A stretch of DNA of 7,050 nt from Bacillota bacterium (GTDB taxonomy: Bacteria; Bacillota; Clostridia; Lachnospirales; Anaerotignaceae): assembly GCA_017547125.1 (NCBI GenBank), contig JAFYQL010000062.1, positions 1 to 7,050 on the forward strand. The letters are read 5' to 3'. Below, one piece after another: positions 1-5,862 of the stretch. The translations under genes were made by a program, and so were the position numbers. Within the stretch, counting starts at the first letter, position 1. Every line of letters begins with the position of its first letter. The notes beneath the pieces were generated by a model, which was given only the letters and a program-made list of their open reading frames with translations, was not told the DNA's origin and made no database searches.

Positions 1-375
1 TATAACATATCCGCTGTCAGCAATATTTCCGCACTCAATTTTCCAGTCTCCCGCAATTATTTTTATAATCTCCGAAGCCTTTTTATAATCAAACACATAC
101 GTACCTTTGTTTTTAAGGTATCTTATCTGGTCATAGCACAAAACCGTAATAATATCGTCCTTGTCCCTGTTTTTCGAAAACACATAGCCCTTGAAAAATC
201 CCACGTCATTCACAAAAATTCTCACTTCGTTACCTTCTGTAAAATCAATGACACGATCCTTCAGCACTCTGAAAACTGCCTTCCCCGCATAACCGCTTCT
301 GCAAAGGTCAATCTCGCATTTTCCAACAATTATCGGCTCATAAATAACCCCTTTGTTGCTTATTTCTATCCTCAC
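1..375 (-). CDS. xkdQ: XkdQ/YqbQ-like baseplate hub protein, N-terminal part (3' end outside window)
   Basis: A frame open for 125 codons runs from a GTG at 375 to the window edge, so the C-terminus is missing. The translation starts VRIEISNKGVIYEPIIVGKC and later contains FFKGYVFSKNRDKDDIITVL, then YDQIRYLKNKGTYVFDYKKA. The YDQxRYLxNKxTY pattern around residues 80-95 is typical of XkdQ/YqbQ proteins of PBSX-type prophages, which are hub proteins (gpD/gp27-like fold) that close the tail tube at the baseplate. The GTG is chosen because it follows the TAG of the LysM gene (377-379) after one base and no in-frame ATG lies nearby. A TTG nine bases further upstream is an alternative. The Shine-Dalgarno is weak, so translation is probably coupled to the LysM gene. 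An XkdP-XkdQ neighbour pair is the normal order in this phage type. The family call is from remembered motifs, not a search. Confidence 0.82.
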   Translation of the reverse strand, partial: MRIEISNKGVIYEPIIVGKCEIDLCRSGYAGKAVFRVLKDRVIDFTEGNEVRIFVNDVGFFKGYVFSKNRDKDDIITVLCYDQIRYLKNKGTYVFDYKKASEIIKIIAGDWKIECGNIADSGYVI

Positions 376-376
376 C

Positions 377-1015
377 CTACTCAAGCCTTATCACCTGCCC
401 CGGATAAATCAAATCAGGATTACCTATGCCGTTTAACCTTGCCACTTCATATGCCTTGCTTCCGTCATTAAGCATCTGCCTGCAAATCTTCCACAGATTG
501 TCGCCTTCTTTAACAACATAACTTTCTGCACTTTTTCTGCTCTCACGCACATCTTCCGCACTCTCAAAACTACTTTGCATCTCTCTTTTTATGCTCTGCG
601 CCGCACCATATTCCCTCAGCACAATTCCAAGCACCACATCAAAGCCCTCATCAGCCGCCTCTGTAACCGAAAATCCTTCCACCGTAACAGTTTTCTTAAC
701 AGAAGAAACCTTTCTCCCCTTTGGCACACCTTTTCGCACCATTCTAAAAAGCACAGGACTGCACTCTTTCATCATCTCTTCCATCTGCTCAATGTACTCA
801 TACGGCTCCTTAAAAGATGCCTCATACTTGGCATAAGGCACTCTTGTGCCGGGCAAAAGCACATCAAAACTATACTCTGTAAGTCCGCCCGTTTTCAAAC
901 GGCTTATTTCTTCCATGTTTATCATTTCCACAACAGTATTTCTGCTTCTGGTCTTATATGTAATCTTTTCCGGTGCCACCGGAAACAAAATATTTCCCAA
1001 ATAAATCTCGTACAT
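377..1015 (-). CDS. xkdP: XkdP/YqbP-like baseplate protein with C-terminal LysM domain
   Basis: This 212-residue protein has two parts. Residues 1 to about 140 start MYEIYLGNILFPVAPEKITY and form the N-terminal domain seen in XkdP-type and gp53-like baseplate proteins. Residues 165-212 are a LysM module, with YVVKEGDNLWKI at its start and NPDLIYPGQVIRL at its end. LysM modules bind peptidoglycan-like glycans; in contractile tails this protein sits at the hub/tube junction. Residues 140-165 are a charged linker. The ATG at 1015 has a near-perfect Shine-Dalgarno (AGGAGGTGA, 1019-1027) and follows the stop of the frameshifted chaperone extension by three bases, so translation is probably coupled to it. 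In PBSX and clostridial relatives a tape measure gene normally lies immediately upstream; here it does not. There is no signal peptide or membrane segment, as expected for a virion protein. The LysM call is firm and the XkdP assignment is strong from context. Confidence 0.9.
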   Translation of the reverse strand: MYEIYLGNILFPVAPEKITYKTRSRNTVVEMINMEEISRLKTGGLTEYSFDVLLPGTRVPYAKYEASFKEPYEYIEQMEEMMKECSPVLFRMVRKGVPKGRKVSSVKKTVTVEGFSVTEAADEGFDVVLGIVLREYGAAQSIKREMQSSFESAEDVRESRKSAESYVVKEGDNLWKICRQMLNDGSKAYEVARLNGIGNPDLIYPGQVIRLE

Positions 1016-1018
1016 AAG

Positions 1019-1027
1019 TCACCTCCT
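1019..1027 (-). promoter_or_regulatory. strong ribosome binding site of the LysM gene, overlapping the frameshift stop
   Basis: AGGAGGTGA is a full anti-16S match, three bases before the ATG at 1015. Its last three bases (TGA, 1019-1021) are the stop codon of the -1 frame extension of the chaperone. This geometry allows ribosomes finishing the frameshifted product to restart on the LysM gene. Confidence 0.8.
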
Positions 1028-1174
1028 GCCCTTATTTTCTCTTTCACACTCAATAAATGCCGCAATAAAAGCCTTTTCCTCTCTGCTTAGCTTCACAAAT
1101 TCACCTGGCATCATTCCCCATCTACGGAGGGCACAGCAGGCAAGCGCCACATCATAGCCGCCCTCCGTTATAAG
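1019..1174 (-). CDS. -1 frame extension (T-like domain) of the tail assembly chaperone
   Basis: After a -1 shift at 1174-1180, 51 codons are read from CTT at 1174 to the TGA at 1019-1021. The key part is LACCALRRWGMMPGEFVKLS, followed by REEKAFIAAFIECERENK. A WGMxPxEFxxLSxREKAFIxAxIE pattern is what I recall for the second ORF of chaperone pairs (gpG/gpGT-type) in many tailed phages. The frame has no start codon with a good ribosome site. A TGA at 1184-1186 closes it just before the slippery site, so the shift can occur only in the short overlap with the chaperone frame (1168-1183). The fused product would be about 190 residues. By analogy with lambda gpGT, the extension recruits tube subunits to the tape measure during tail assembly. 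It is too short for ordinary ORF lists. A separate start at ATG ATG (about 1111-1114) is possible but less likely. Confidence 0.85.
   Translation of the reverse strand, partial: LITEGGYDVALACCALRRWGMMPGEFVKLSREEKAFIAAFIECERENKGRR
1124..1168 (-). promoter_or_regulatory. stem-loop likely stimulating -1 frameshifting
   Basis: On the minus strand ACGGAGGGC (1160-1168) pairs perfectly with GCCCTCCGT (1124-1132), giving a 9-bp GC-rich stem plus a possible G-U pair, with a loop of 27 nt. The stem starts 5 nt after the slippery heptamer, the usual spacing for frameshift stimulators. Loop bases TGGC and CCTG could each pair with GCCA or CAGG just after the stem, so a pseudoknot is conceivable. That last point is inference. 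Confidence 0.78.
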
Positions 1175-1590
1175 TTTTTTGCTTCATTTTTAAGCTCAGC
1201 GTCGCTTTTCATAAAGCCGTTCACTTCCTGCACTTTCGCAAGATATCTCTCATATTCTCCGCTGCCAAGCATCTTCCCAAGAAGTTTTTCTTCTCCCATC
1301 ACGCCATAACTTTCTTGCAGTCTCACATCCTTAAGGTCAGGAAAAACCGTAGCCGCTGCACAAAGCTTAAGGCCGTACATTCTTCCGTCAAAAACAGCCT
1401 TCATATTTCTTCTGCCTTCATCAAAAACATTCTTCATACAGCCTTCTCTTATCCTTATATCTTCCTCGGCATTTATGCATCTTATTTCCCACAAAACAGC
1501 CTTGCCGTCTTCACAAAACCTGTCACTTGCCGCAAAAAATATATTCTCTTTTTCAATTCTGTTCTGCTTCAAAAAAACTTCCAGCTTCAT
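1168..1590 (-). CDS. xkdN: XkdN-like tail assembly chaperone (gpG equivalent)
   Basis: This is a 140-residue protein starting MKLEVFLKQNRIEKENIFFA. Recognisable family stretches are FxxSxRFxxxGKxxxWEIRxI near residues 18-40, an ACxxxPxLKDxxLQxSYGVMGxEELLxKML-like region around 83-112, and GEYxxxLxKVQExNGF at 114-130. These match the XkdN-type tail assembly chaperones of PBSX-like contractile tails, which keep the tape measure soluble and guide tube polymerisation and are not part of the virion. The ATG at 1590 is preferred because GGAGG lies five bases upstream (1596-1600). The in-frame ATG at 1602 has no ribosome site and would sit in the tail of the terminator-like hairpin. The gene ends GCA AAA AAC TTA TAA, and the A AAA AAC in it is a -1 slippery site, so a minority of ribosomes should make a longer form ending at 1019. 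The neighbours, tube before and baseplate after, support the call. Confidence 0.88.
   Translation of the reverse strand: MKLEVFLKQNRIEKENIFFAASDRFCEDGKAVLWEIRCINAEEDIRIREGCMKNVFDEGRRNMKAVFDGRMYGLKLCAAATVFPDLKDVRLQESYGVMGEEKLLGKMLGSGEYERYLAKVQEVNGFMKSDAELKNEAKNL
1174..1180 (-). promoter_or_regulatory. -1 programmed frameshift slippery heptamer A AAA AAC
   Basis: Read in the chaperone frame, the end is gcA AAA AAC TTA TAA, an exact X XXY YYZ heptamer. The zero-frame stop follows one codon later (1168-1170), and the -1 frame is closed upstream by TGA at 1184-1186, so the heptamer lies within the roughly 16-base window where a shift could occur. Conserved -1 shifts at this gene position are well known for tail assembly chaperones of dsDNA phages. 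A stem-loop begins 5 nt downstream. Confidence 0.88.
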
Positions 1591-1595
1591 CTTTT

Positions 1596-1600
1596 CCTCC
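1596..1600 (-). promoter_or_regulatory. ribosome binding site deciding the chaperone start
   Basis: GGAGG lies five bases before the ATG at 1590. It overlaps the upstream in-frame ATG at 1602, which has no site of its own, so 1590 is the likely start. Confidence 0.7.
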
Positions 1601-1639
1601 ATAATAAAAGCCGCTGCAAACTTAATTTGCAGCGGCTTT
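1601..1639 (-). terminator. terminator-like hairpin between tube and chaperone genes
   Basis: A perfect 14-bp inverted repeat (arms 1607-1620 and 1626-1639, AAAGCCGCTGCAAA and its complement) closes on a 5-nt loop. On the transcribed minus strand the stem is followed by CTTTTATTAT, an imperfect U-rich tract. It begins 5 bases after the tube stop codon and ends just before the chaperone ribosome site. The likely role is partial termination or 3' end protection of the tube message, giving much tube protein and little chaperone. Some readthrough is needed because the next tail genes have no visible promoter of their own. The poor U-tract fits a leaky terminator. Confidence 0.75.
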
Positions 1640-1644
1640 CAATT

Positions 1645-2112
1645 TTACATACCGCTTAAAACGCTGAATTTTTCAGGCATTTCCCAGTCTTCAAATGTAA
1701 ATTCAAAATCCTCGTCAAGATAATCCGCATTTGCGTCAAATTTAGCAAGCACACCGCCGTCAAGATTGCATTCTTTAAGAATAATACTCTGTCTTCCCAC
1801 ATCACTTGTAGGGTCCTCGTTTGTAATCTGCATATCAAAATACATGTCTTCGCCATTTACCTTAAACTTATATAAAATTTCTCTCATCAGCGAACTGTTG
1901 TAATAAAACTTAGCCTTGCCTTTGCCTTTCCAGCCTGAAGAACGGTTACCCTTGCCAGTCTTTCCAAGAATAGGCACAAGCTTTTTGCTTTTTTCCATCT
2001 TCGCCTCAAGGTCAATAGCCTGCATAAAGTTATATCTTTTGCCCTCAATAGTCACATAACATTCTGCCAGAGATGCCGATACAGCATCTTTCACATTCAT
2101 AATAGCTGCCAT
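1645..2112 (-). CDS. xkdM: XkdM-like tail tube (core) protein
   Basis: This 155-residue protein forms the inner tube of a contractile tail through which DNA passes. Family marks are GWKGKGKAKFYYNSSLMREI near residues 64-83, the stretch NEDPTSDVGRQSIILKECNL around 99-118, and LDEDFEFTFEDWEMPEKF close to the C-terminus. All are characteristic of XkdM/YqbM tube proteins, and the length is close to that of PBSX XkdM. The ATG at 2112 is chosen because AGAGGTGA lies just upstream. The open frame runs eight more codons to a TTG at 2136, inside the sheath gene, with no ribosome site. It sits directly after the sheath gene with a 13-base gap, the standard sheath-tube order. A strong hairpin follows the stop codon. 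The product is expected to be one of the most abundant tail proteins. Confidence 0.93.
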   Translation of the reverse strand: MAAIMNVKDAVSASLAECYVTIEGKRYNFMQAIDLEAKMEKSKKLVPILGKTGKGNRSSGWKGKGKAKFYYNSSLMREILYKFKVNGEDMYFDMQITNEDPTSDVGRQSIILKECNLDGGVLAKFDANADYLDEDFEFTFEDWEMPEKFSVLSGM

Positions 2113-2125
2113 TAAATCACCTCTT

Positions 2126-3421
2126 TCATTCCACAATAACTGTCATGTATAATTTGCTCATTGCACATACCACTTCAATAGGGTTTGTAACCTTCACGCT
2201 TTTCTTGTCTTTGCCCATTTCAACAACCACATCCTCAGCCATAAAATTTTCAATAACCCCAAGTCTTTCAAGTTCCCTGTTGTATGTCACAATGTCATTC
2301 CAGAAAGCAAGTCTGCCGGCATTATTGTTCTGCACCTTTCCAAGATATTTTTCATTGAACATAACTGCAATGTCATTACCAATCTGATCAATAACTCTCA
2401 CAATCTGGTTGTAAGAAAAATCTTCATTTTTCTGCACAGAAAACTCAGTAAGACTGTTGATATCCTCAATCACACGCACCTTTTCGCCTGCTCTGTGGAA
2501 CATAAATCTGCCGTTTCTGATACCTTCTTCAAGTTCTCTCTGCTTGAAAACTGTGTCCACCTTGAACATACCGTCATATTCCTTGTTAGTAAGGCTTTCG
2601 TTTATTTCGCAGCCTGCACTTGCACCTGTAACCCACCATACAAGCTCATGCTCTTTCTCATTTTCGCCCACAGCCTTGTTCCACACATTGATAATGCCTT
2701 CGTTTTCAGCAGCCTTTCTGTAAACAACAGTCTGAAACTTAATGCCGTATGTTTCTCTCATCATTTTTGTAAAATCAACATAAAGGTCCTTCACACCGTC
2801 ATCACCAGTTAAACAGCCTAATGTATTGAAACTTAAGCTTTCAATCTTGTCCATAAATTCCTGGTGTTTTCCACTGTCAGCACTGCCGTTTGAACCGCCT
2901 GTCATATTCATTCCTGCAGTCGCATAAAGTTCAGCCTCTTTGTCAAATACAACATAAGCATTGTCCTCAAGTTCTTCTGCAGATGTAACCTTCTGACTGT
3001 CAATATTTCTGCCGTCAAAATATGTATCCACAGCAAATTCATCGCCGTCTTCAGCCACCGCAATAATAATACTGTTGCCTCTCACGCCGCTGTATCTTGC
3101 CTCGCCAAAACCACAAGATGCCTTGTTTCCGCCATTTGTTCTGTAAAAATAACATTTGCCGGCATTTTTAAATAAATCTCTGATGCCTTTAACCTTCTCA
3201 TCAGTATACTGATAGCCAAAAATCTCACTGCTGTCAGTTAAAAACTCGTCTGCTGTCACGCAAAAAACTTCACCCTCAACGCCCCAGTCAAGTTCAACGG
3301 CTACTGCCGCCACACCTCTGTCGCTTAAAGATGCATCTGCCCTTGCAGCACTTGTAAAATTGATATAACTTCCCGGAAGCACTTTGTTTTCAGTTAAAAA
3401 CACACCACCGCCAAGCGCCAT
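2126..3421 (-). CDS. xkdK: XkdK-like contractile tail sheath protein
   Basis: This 431-residue protein polymerises around the tail tube and contracts on host contact. It opens with MALGGGVFLTENKVLPGSYI followed by NFTSAARADA, a typical N-terminus of XkdK-type sheaths. A middle domain includes GCLTGDDGVKDLYVDFTKMM (about 202-221) and the conserved sheath stretch VTGASAGCEINESLTNKEYD (264-283). The C-terminal domain holds LTEFSVQKNEDFSYNQIVRV (324-343) and ends with the beta strand LYMTVIVE used in subunit handshakes. Length is slightly below the roughly 465 residues I recall for PBSX XkdK. The ATG at 3421 is preferred over the in-frame GTG at 3427 because GAGAGG lies about ten bases upstream and the family begins MALGGG. 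The terminator gene upstream stops at 3424, three bases before this start. Confidence 0.95.
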   Translation of the reverse strand: MALGGGVFLTENKVLPGSYINFTSAARADASLSDRGVAAVAVELDWGVEGEVFCVTADEFLTDSSEIFGYQYTDEKVKGIRDLFKNAGKCYFYRTNGGNKASCGFGEARYSGVRGNSIIIAVAEDGDEFAVDTYFDGRNIDSQKVTSAEELEDNAYVVFDKEAELYATAGMNMTGGSNGSADSGKHQEFMDKIESLSFNTLGCLTGDDGVKDLYVDFTKMMRETYGIKFQTVVYRKAAENEGIINVWNKAVGENEKEHELVWWVTGASAGCEINESLTNKEYDGMFKVDTVFKQRELEEGIRNGRFMFHRAGEKVRVIEDINSLTEFSVQKNEDFSYNQIVRVIDQIGNDIAVMFNEKYLGKVQNNNAGRLAFWNDIVTYNRELERLGVIENFMAEDVVVEMGKDKKSVKVTNPIEVVCAMSKLYMTVIVE

Positions 3422-3423
3422 AT

Positions 3424-3831
3424 TCACACATCCTCTCTTTCCAAAACTTCCATATATTCACTTTTTTCTTCTTCAAACATAACCACGCATCTGAAGTCTA
3501 CTTCAAAATTTCCTTTGCCTTTCTCAATAGAAAAACTCATGTTTCTTCCAAACATTTTTCCCTCAGCAGTGCTTATCATGTCCATGCACCCAAATAACTT
3601 TACAAGCATTTTTTCAAGCTTTTCTCTGTCTTGCTCATACACCTCAATGCCGTATCTGTAAGTCACCGCAGCCCTTTTCCCAAGCAGCCTTTCAAACACA
3701 CATTTTTTGTTCAAAATAAAAAAACAAGGCTTTTTCATACCCTGCTCAACATTGTCAGCATATATGCTGTATTCATCGCCAAAGCCTCTTCTGATAGCCT
3801 CAGCAATACCATTTTTTATAACGTCATTCAT
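3424..3831 (-). CDS. phage tail terminator protein (XkdJ/YqbJ-like, DUF6838 type)
   Basis: This 135-residue protein begins MNDVIKNGIAEAIRRGFGDE and contains YADNVEQGMKKPCFFILN, then a YRYGIEVYEQ strand and a C-terminal FEVDFRCVVMFEE strand. This alternating alpha/beta pattern, with the QGxxxPCFFI stretch, fits the clostridial tail terminator family placed right before the sheath gene. Such proteins cap the finished tail and form the surface that joins the head. The start at 3831 has only a weak GAGAG site and lies two bases after the stop of the previous gene (3834), so translation is probably coupled. The HK97-gp10-like gene that often stands between head-closure and terminator genes is not present here. 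The family is assigned from position and remembered motifs, so the exact family name is less certain than the role. Confidence 0.8.
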   Translation of the reverse strand: MNDVIKNGIAEAIRRGFGDEYSIYADNVEQGMKKPCFFILNKKCVFERLLGKRAAVTYRYGIEVYEQDREKLEKMLVKLFGCMDMISTAEGKMFGRNMSFSIEKGKGNFEVDFRCVVMFEEEKSEYMEVLEREDV

Positions 3832-3833
3832 AT

Positions 3834-4196
3834 TTATATACTCTCATCATAAATATCAAGCTCTGCTTCCTTGTGAGTGCCATACACCTTTATCTGCCCG
3901 CAGGCTCTGTACTTTTCTTTTCTGCCATTCTGCTCAATTTCAAGCACATCTCCACTCATAATCTCACAGTCCTTCATCAGAAAAATCCTTATTCCCTGCT
4001 TTGCAGTTGTCACGCTCTGGCTTTCCTTTGCACTTCCACTCTTCAGAAAACTCACTCTGCACTTTTCGCCTTCGCAAATTTTCTTCATTTCAAGCCTCGT
4101 CACACCGTGCTCATCTTTGTTTTCCTCATACCTGTAAATGTCGCACTTGCCGTCAAAAAGTGCCTTCAGAATACTTCCTGCAATTCTCATCACCAT
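3834..4196 (-). CDS. head closure / head-tail adaptor protein (XkdH/YqbH-like)
   Basis: This 120-residue protein has a strand-rich pattern: FDGKCDIYRYEENKDEHGVT near residues 14-33, CEGEKCRVSF, then IRIFLMKDCEIMSGDVLEIE (about 69-88) and a C-terminal YRACGQIKVYGTHKEAELDI strand. DIY(R)YxExKDExGVT followed by CRVSFxxxxSA is what I recall for the small beta-barrel proteins between connector and tail terminator in clostridial phages (gp16/head-closure type). They plug the portal-connector channel after DNA packaging. The ATG at 4196 has AGGAGG five bases upstream and overlaps the connector gene by seven bases; a second in-frame ATG at 4190 has poorer spacing. Database entries for such proteins are sometimes mislabelled as ABC transporter components, but no Walker motif is present here. 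Confidence 0.72.
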   Translation of the reverse strand: MVMRIAGSILKALFDGKCDIYRYEENKDEHGVTRLEMKKICEGEKCRVSFLKSGSAKESQSVTTAKQGIRIFLMKDCEIMSGDVLEIEQNGRKEKYRACGQIKVYGTHKEAELDIYDESI

Positions 4197-4519
4197 TTCA
4201 GCCTCCTGAAAGCCATAAGCTGCTTTTCAAAGTCTTTCAGCCCCAAAAATCCGTCATCTCCGCCAAAACTCACACTCACATCGCCTTCTTTTATGCTCTT
4301 GACACTTCCGCCCTGACCATCTTCGCCATAAGCACACTTCTTTGCTATTTCACAGGCCATATCAAGCAAAGTCTCTTCCAGTTCTTCCGGAATTTCTTCA
4401 ATACCACAATAGTTTTTAATCAGCCTTTCAGCATAGTCATAAACAAACTCAAGCGCCTCGCCGCACTCATTTTTTCCACATAATAAAGCCAGTTTCTCAA
4501 GGTTTTCTGTTCTGTCCAC
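4190..4519 (-). CDS. phage head-tail connector protein (gp6/gp15-like)
   Basis: This is a mostly helical protein of about 109 residues. It has the pattern expected of head-tail connector subunits that dock under the portal: EALEFVYDYAERLIKNYCGI, then EEIPEELEETLLDMACEIAK, and a final VKSIKEGDVSVSFGGDDGFL stretch. The VKSIKEGDVSVSF end is common in Gram-positive phage connectors (Phage_connect_1 type). Two GTG starts are possible. The one at 4519 has GAGGTGA five bases upstream and gives a protein beginning with DRTENLEKLA after Met. The one at 4528 adds three residues but lacks a ribosome site. The gene follows the major capsid gene after a short gap and overlaps the head-closure gene by seven bases. 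This position, directly after the capsid gene, is the usual one for connectors. Confidence 0.82.
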   Translation of the reverse strand: MDRTENLEKLALLCGKNECGEALEFVYDYAERLIKNYCGIEEIPEELEETLLDMACEIAKKCAYGEDGQGGSVKSIKEGDVSVSFGGDDGFLGLKDFEKQLMAFRRLKW

Positions 4520-4533
4520 CTTACTCACCTCAT

Positions 4534-5406
4534 TTATGCTCTTTCGCTTAAGTAAACGCCTTTAGCCTTGTTTTCATAAACAAATGCATCGTGGTAAAGT
4601 CTGAACTGGAAAAGCCAAGCGTCCATTTTCTGGTTTTCATCCGGTGAAAAAATCTTAGGCATAACAAATTTTTTCGCCTGAACAAGTGCCTGCGGATAAA
4701 CAATCATAAAGTTGATATCCTTGCCGTCTTCAGCCTTGGCATAACCACAAGATGCTGCGCCGTCATTCATAGTAATTTTTGTGTAGAATCTGTTTTTAGG
4801 AACATACACAACCTTCATGTTATTGTAGCCGTTGATAACTGTGTTAGCCACATCTTCGTTACCCCACTGTCTTTCAAGTGCACCGTTAAGCACAGGCTTT
4901 AAATCACTGTTAACAAAAAGTACTCTGCCTTCCTGCGGAACTTCGTTTTCGTCCATAGCCATAACTGCATTGTCAATAGCTTCCATAACGTTTTCCTTAG
5001 TAAGTGTTTCAGTCTTTTTCATAATGTGCTCGCTTGATGCATACTTAGCAAATCTGTAAGCATCAATTTCAGGAATAACCCATTCTCTCATAAAGTTGCC
5101 TGTCACTGTGCCAAATACAACGCCAAGTGTTTCTTCATCGTCCATTCTGTCGATAGAAATTTCCTTACCTCTTTCCTGCGTAAGCTTCATTGTTTCCCAT
5201 GATGCAATAATGTCGCCTGTAGGATAGCCGCCAATTCTGCTATAATCACCTAAACCTGTTGTTTCCACCTTAAGCACCTTAATTTCGTTAGCACCGCTGA
5301 AGTCAGCCATTGTGTTAGTATCAAGGCCTTCTGTCACGCTCTGTTCTTTGTAAATGTCATCAATTACAGGCAGAAATCTGCTTGCATAATCAATACTGTT
5401 TGCCAT
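4534..5406 (-). CDS. major capsid protein (HK97-fold, clostridial prophage type)
   Basis: This 290-residue protein begins MANSIDYASRFLPVIDDIYK. It contains GLGDYSRIGGYPTGDIIASW (about 52-71), then TMKLTQERGKEISIDRMDDE and a VTGNFMREWVIPEIDAYRFA helix (about 100-119). Later come the strands GRVLFVNSDLKPVLNGALER and VVYVPKNRFYTKI, and a C-terminal LFQFRLYHDAFVYENKAKGV typical of HK97-fold shells. I recognise the pattern as that of clostridial temperate phage capsid proteins, which assemble the icosahedral head. The ATG at 5406 has AAGGAGG nine bases upstream. There is no N-terminal protease or delta domain, so a separate scaffold is needed, and a GP20-type scaffold gene lies immediately upstream. 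It should be among the most abundant virion proteins. Confidence 0.93.
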   Translation of the reverse strand: MANSIDYASRFLPVIDDIYKEQSVTEGLDTNTMADFSGANEIKVLKVETTGLGDYSRIGGYPTGDIIASWETMKLTQERGKEISIDRMDDEETLGVVFGTVTGNFMREWVIPEIDAYRFAKYASSEHIMKKTETLTKENVMEAIDNAVMAMDENEVPQEGRVLFVNSDLKPVLNGALERQWGNEDVANTVINGYNNMKVVYVPKNRFYTKITMNDGAASCGYAKAEDGKDINFMIVYPQALVQAKKFVMPKIFSPDENQKMDAWLFQFRLYHDAFVYENKAKGVYLSERA

Positions 5407-5427
5407 TTTAAATATCCTCCTTAAATC

Positions 5428-5862
5428 TTAACCCTTAATCCCTGCAGCCCTTCTTGCGCTTTCAAAAAACACATTTCTTTCGCTTTTTCTTCTGCTGCTT
5501 TTGTCCTGTGGACTGCCTTCCATCACATTTTTAATCTCCTTAAATAAATAAGGATCGCTCTTTTTGATTTTATCCAGGTCAATTCTCACAACTCTTCCCT
5601 CTGCATCAGTTTCAACCATGTTTTCCTCCATAAGAGCTCTTACTGCTTTGGCATTTCTTCCGCCCTGCGCCATAATTTCTTTTTCTATGGCGTGTTCTTT
5701 TCTTACAGATGCAATTTCACCTCTGAGCATAGCAATTTCCTTTTCATACTCATTACTTCTTCTTGCACCCATGCCGTATCGCTTTTCAACTTCACTCCCA
5801 ATAAGTTTCACAAGCTCATCGGCATCTTCTCTTTCCTTAAGCAATTCCTTAAGCCAGATCAT
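5428..5862 (-). CDS. phage scaffolding protein (GP20-like)
   Basis: This is a highly charged, helical, 144-residue protein. Residues 38-63 have the EKEIAMLRGEIASVRKEHAI heptad pattern of a coiled coil. They are followed by AQGGRNAKAVRALMEEN (66-81), matching the RNxKAVRALxE motif of GP20-type scaffolds, and an acidic DAEGRVVRIDLDKIKKSDPY stretch. The C-terminus (about 117-144) is basic, with KSSRRKSERN, as in scaffolds that bind the capsid shell through a basic tail. Scaffolds of this kind shape the procapsid and leave before or during DNA packaging. It lies between portal and capsid genes, the usual place. The ATG at 5862 has AAAGGAG about eight bases upstream. It has no protease domain, and no maturation protease is seen in the window. 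It is rather short for the family. Confidence 0.83.
   Translation of the reverse strand: MIWLKELLKEREDADELVKLIGSEVEKRYGMGARRSNEYEKEIAMLRGEIASVRKEHAIEKEIMAQGGRNAKAVRALMEENMVETDAEGRVVRIDLDKIKKSDPYLFKEIKNVMEGSPQDKSSRRKSERNVFFESARRAAGIKG

Noticed and set aside
575..1090. Long plus-strand open frames, for example 171 codons across the LysM gene
   Set aside because: They are mirror frames of purine-rich minus-strand genes. They lack ribosome sites, have low-complexity Ser/Phe/His/Leu-rich translations and overlap well-recognised phage proteins.
1607..1639. The inverted repeat as a mobile-element end or an operator
   Set aside because: There is a single copy with no target duplication or transposase. 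The arms lie between two co-directional genes and are followed by a U-rich tract on the transcribed strand, so a terminator-like hairpin explains it better.
1656..1856. A 66-codon minus-strand frame inside the tube gene
   Set aside because: It is a frame-shifted reading of the tube coding sequence, whose correct frame shows clear XkdM motifs. No ribosome site precedes it.
3873..4483. Overlapping plus-strand frames of 147 and 160 codons opposite the connector and closure genes
   Set aside because: Same strand-composition effect. There is no ribosome site or recognisable protein family, and the opposite strand carries a coherent tightly packed operon.
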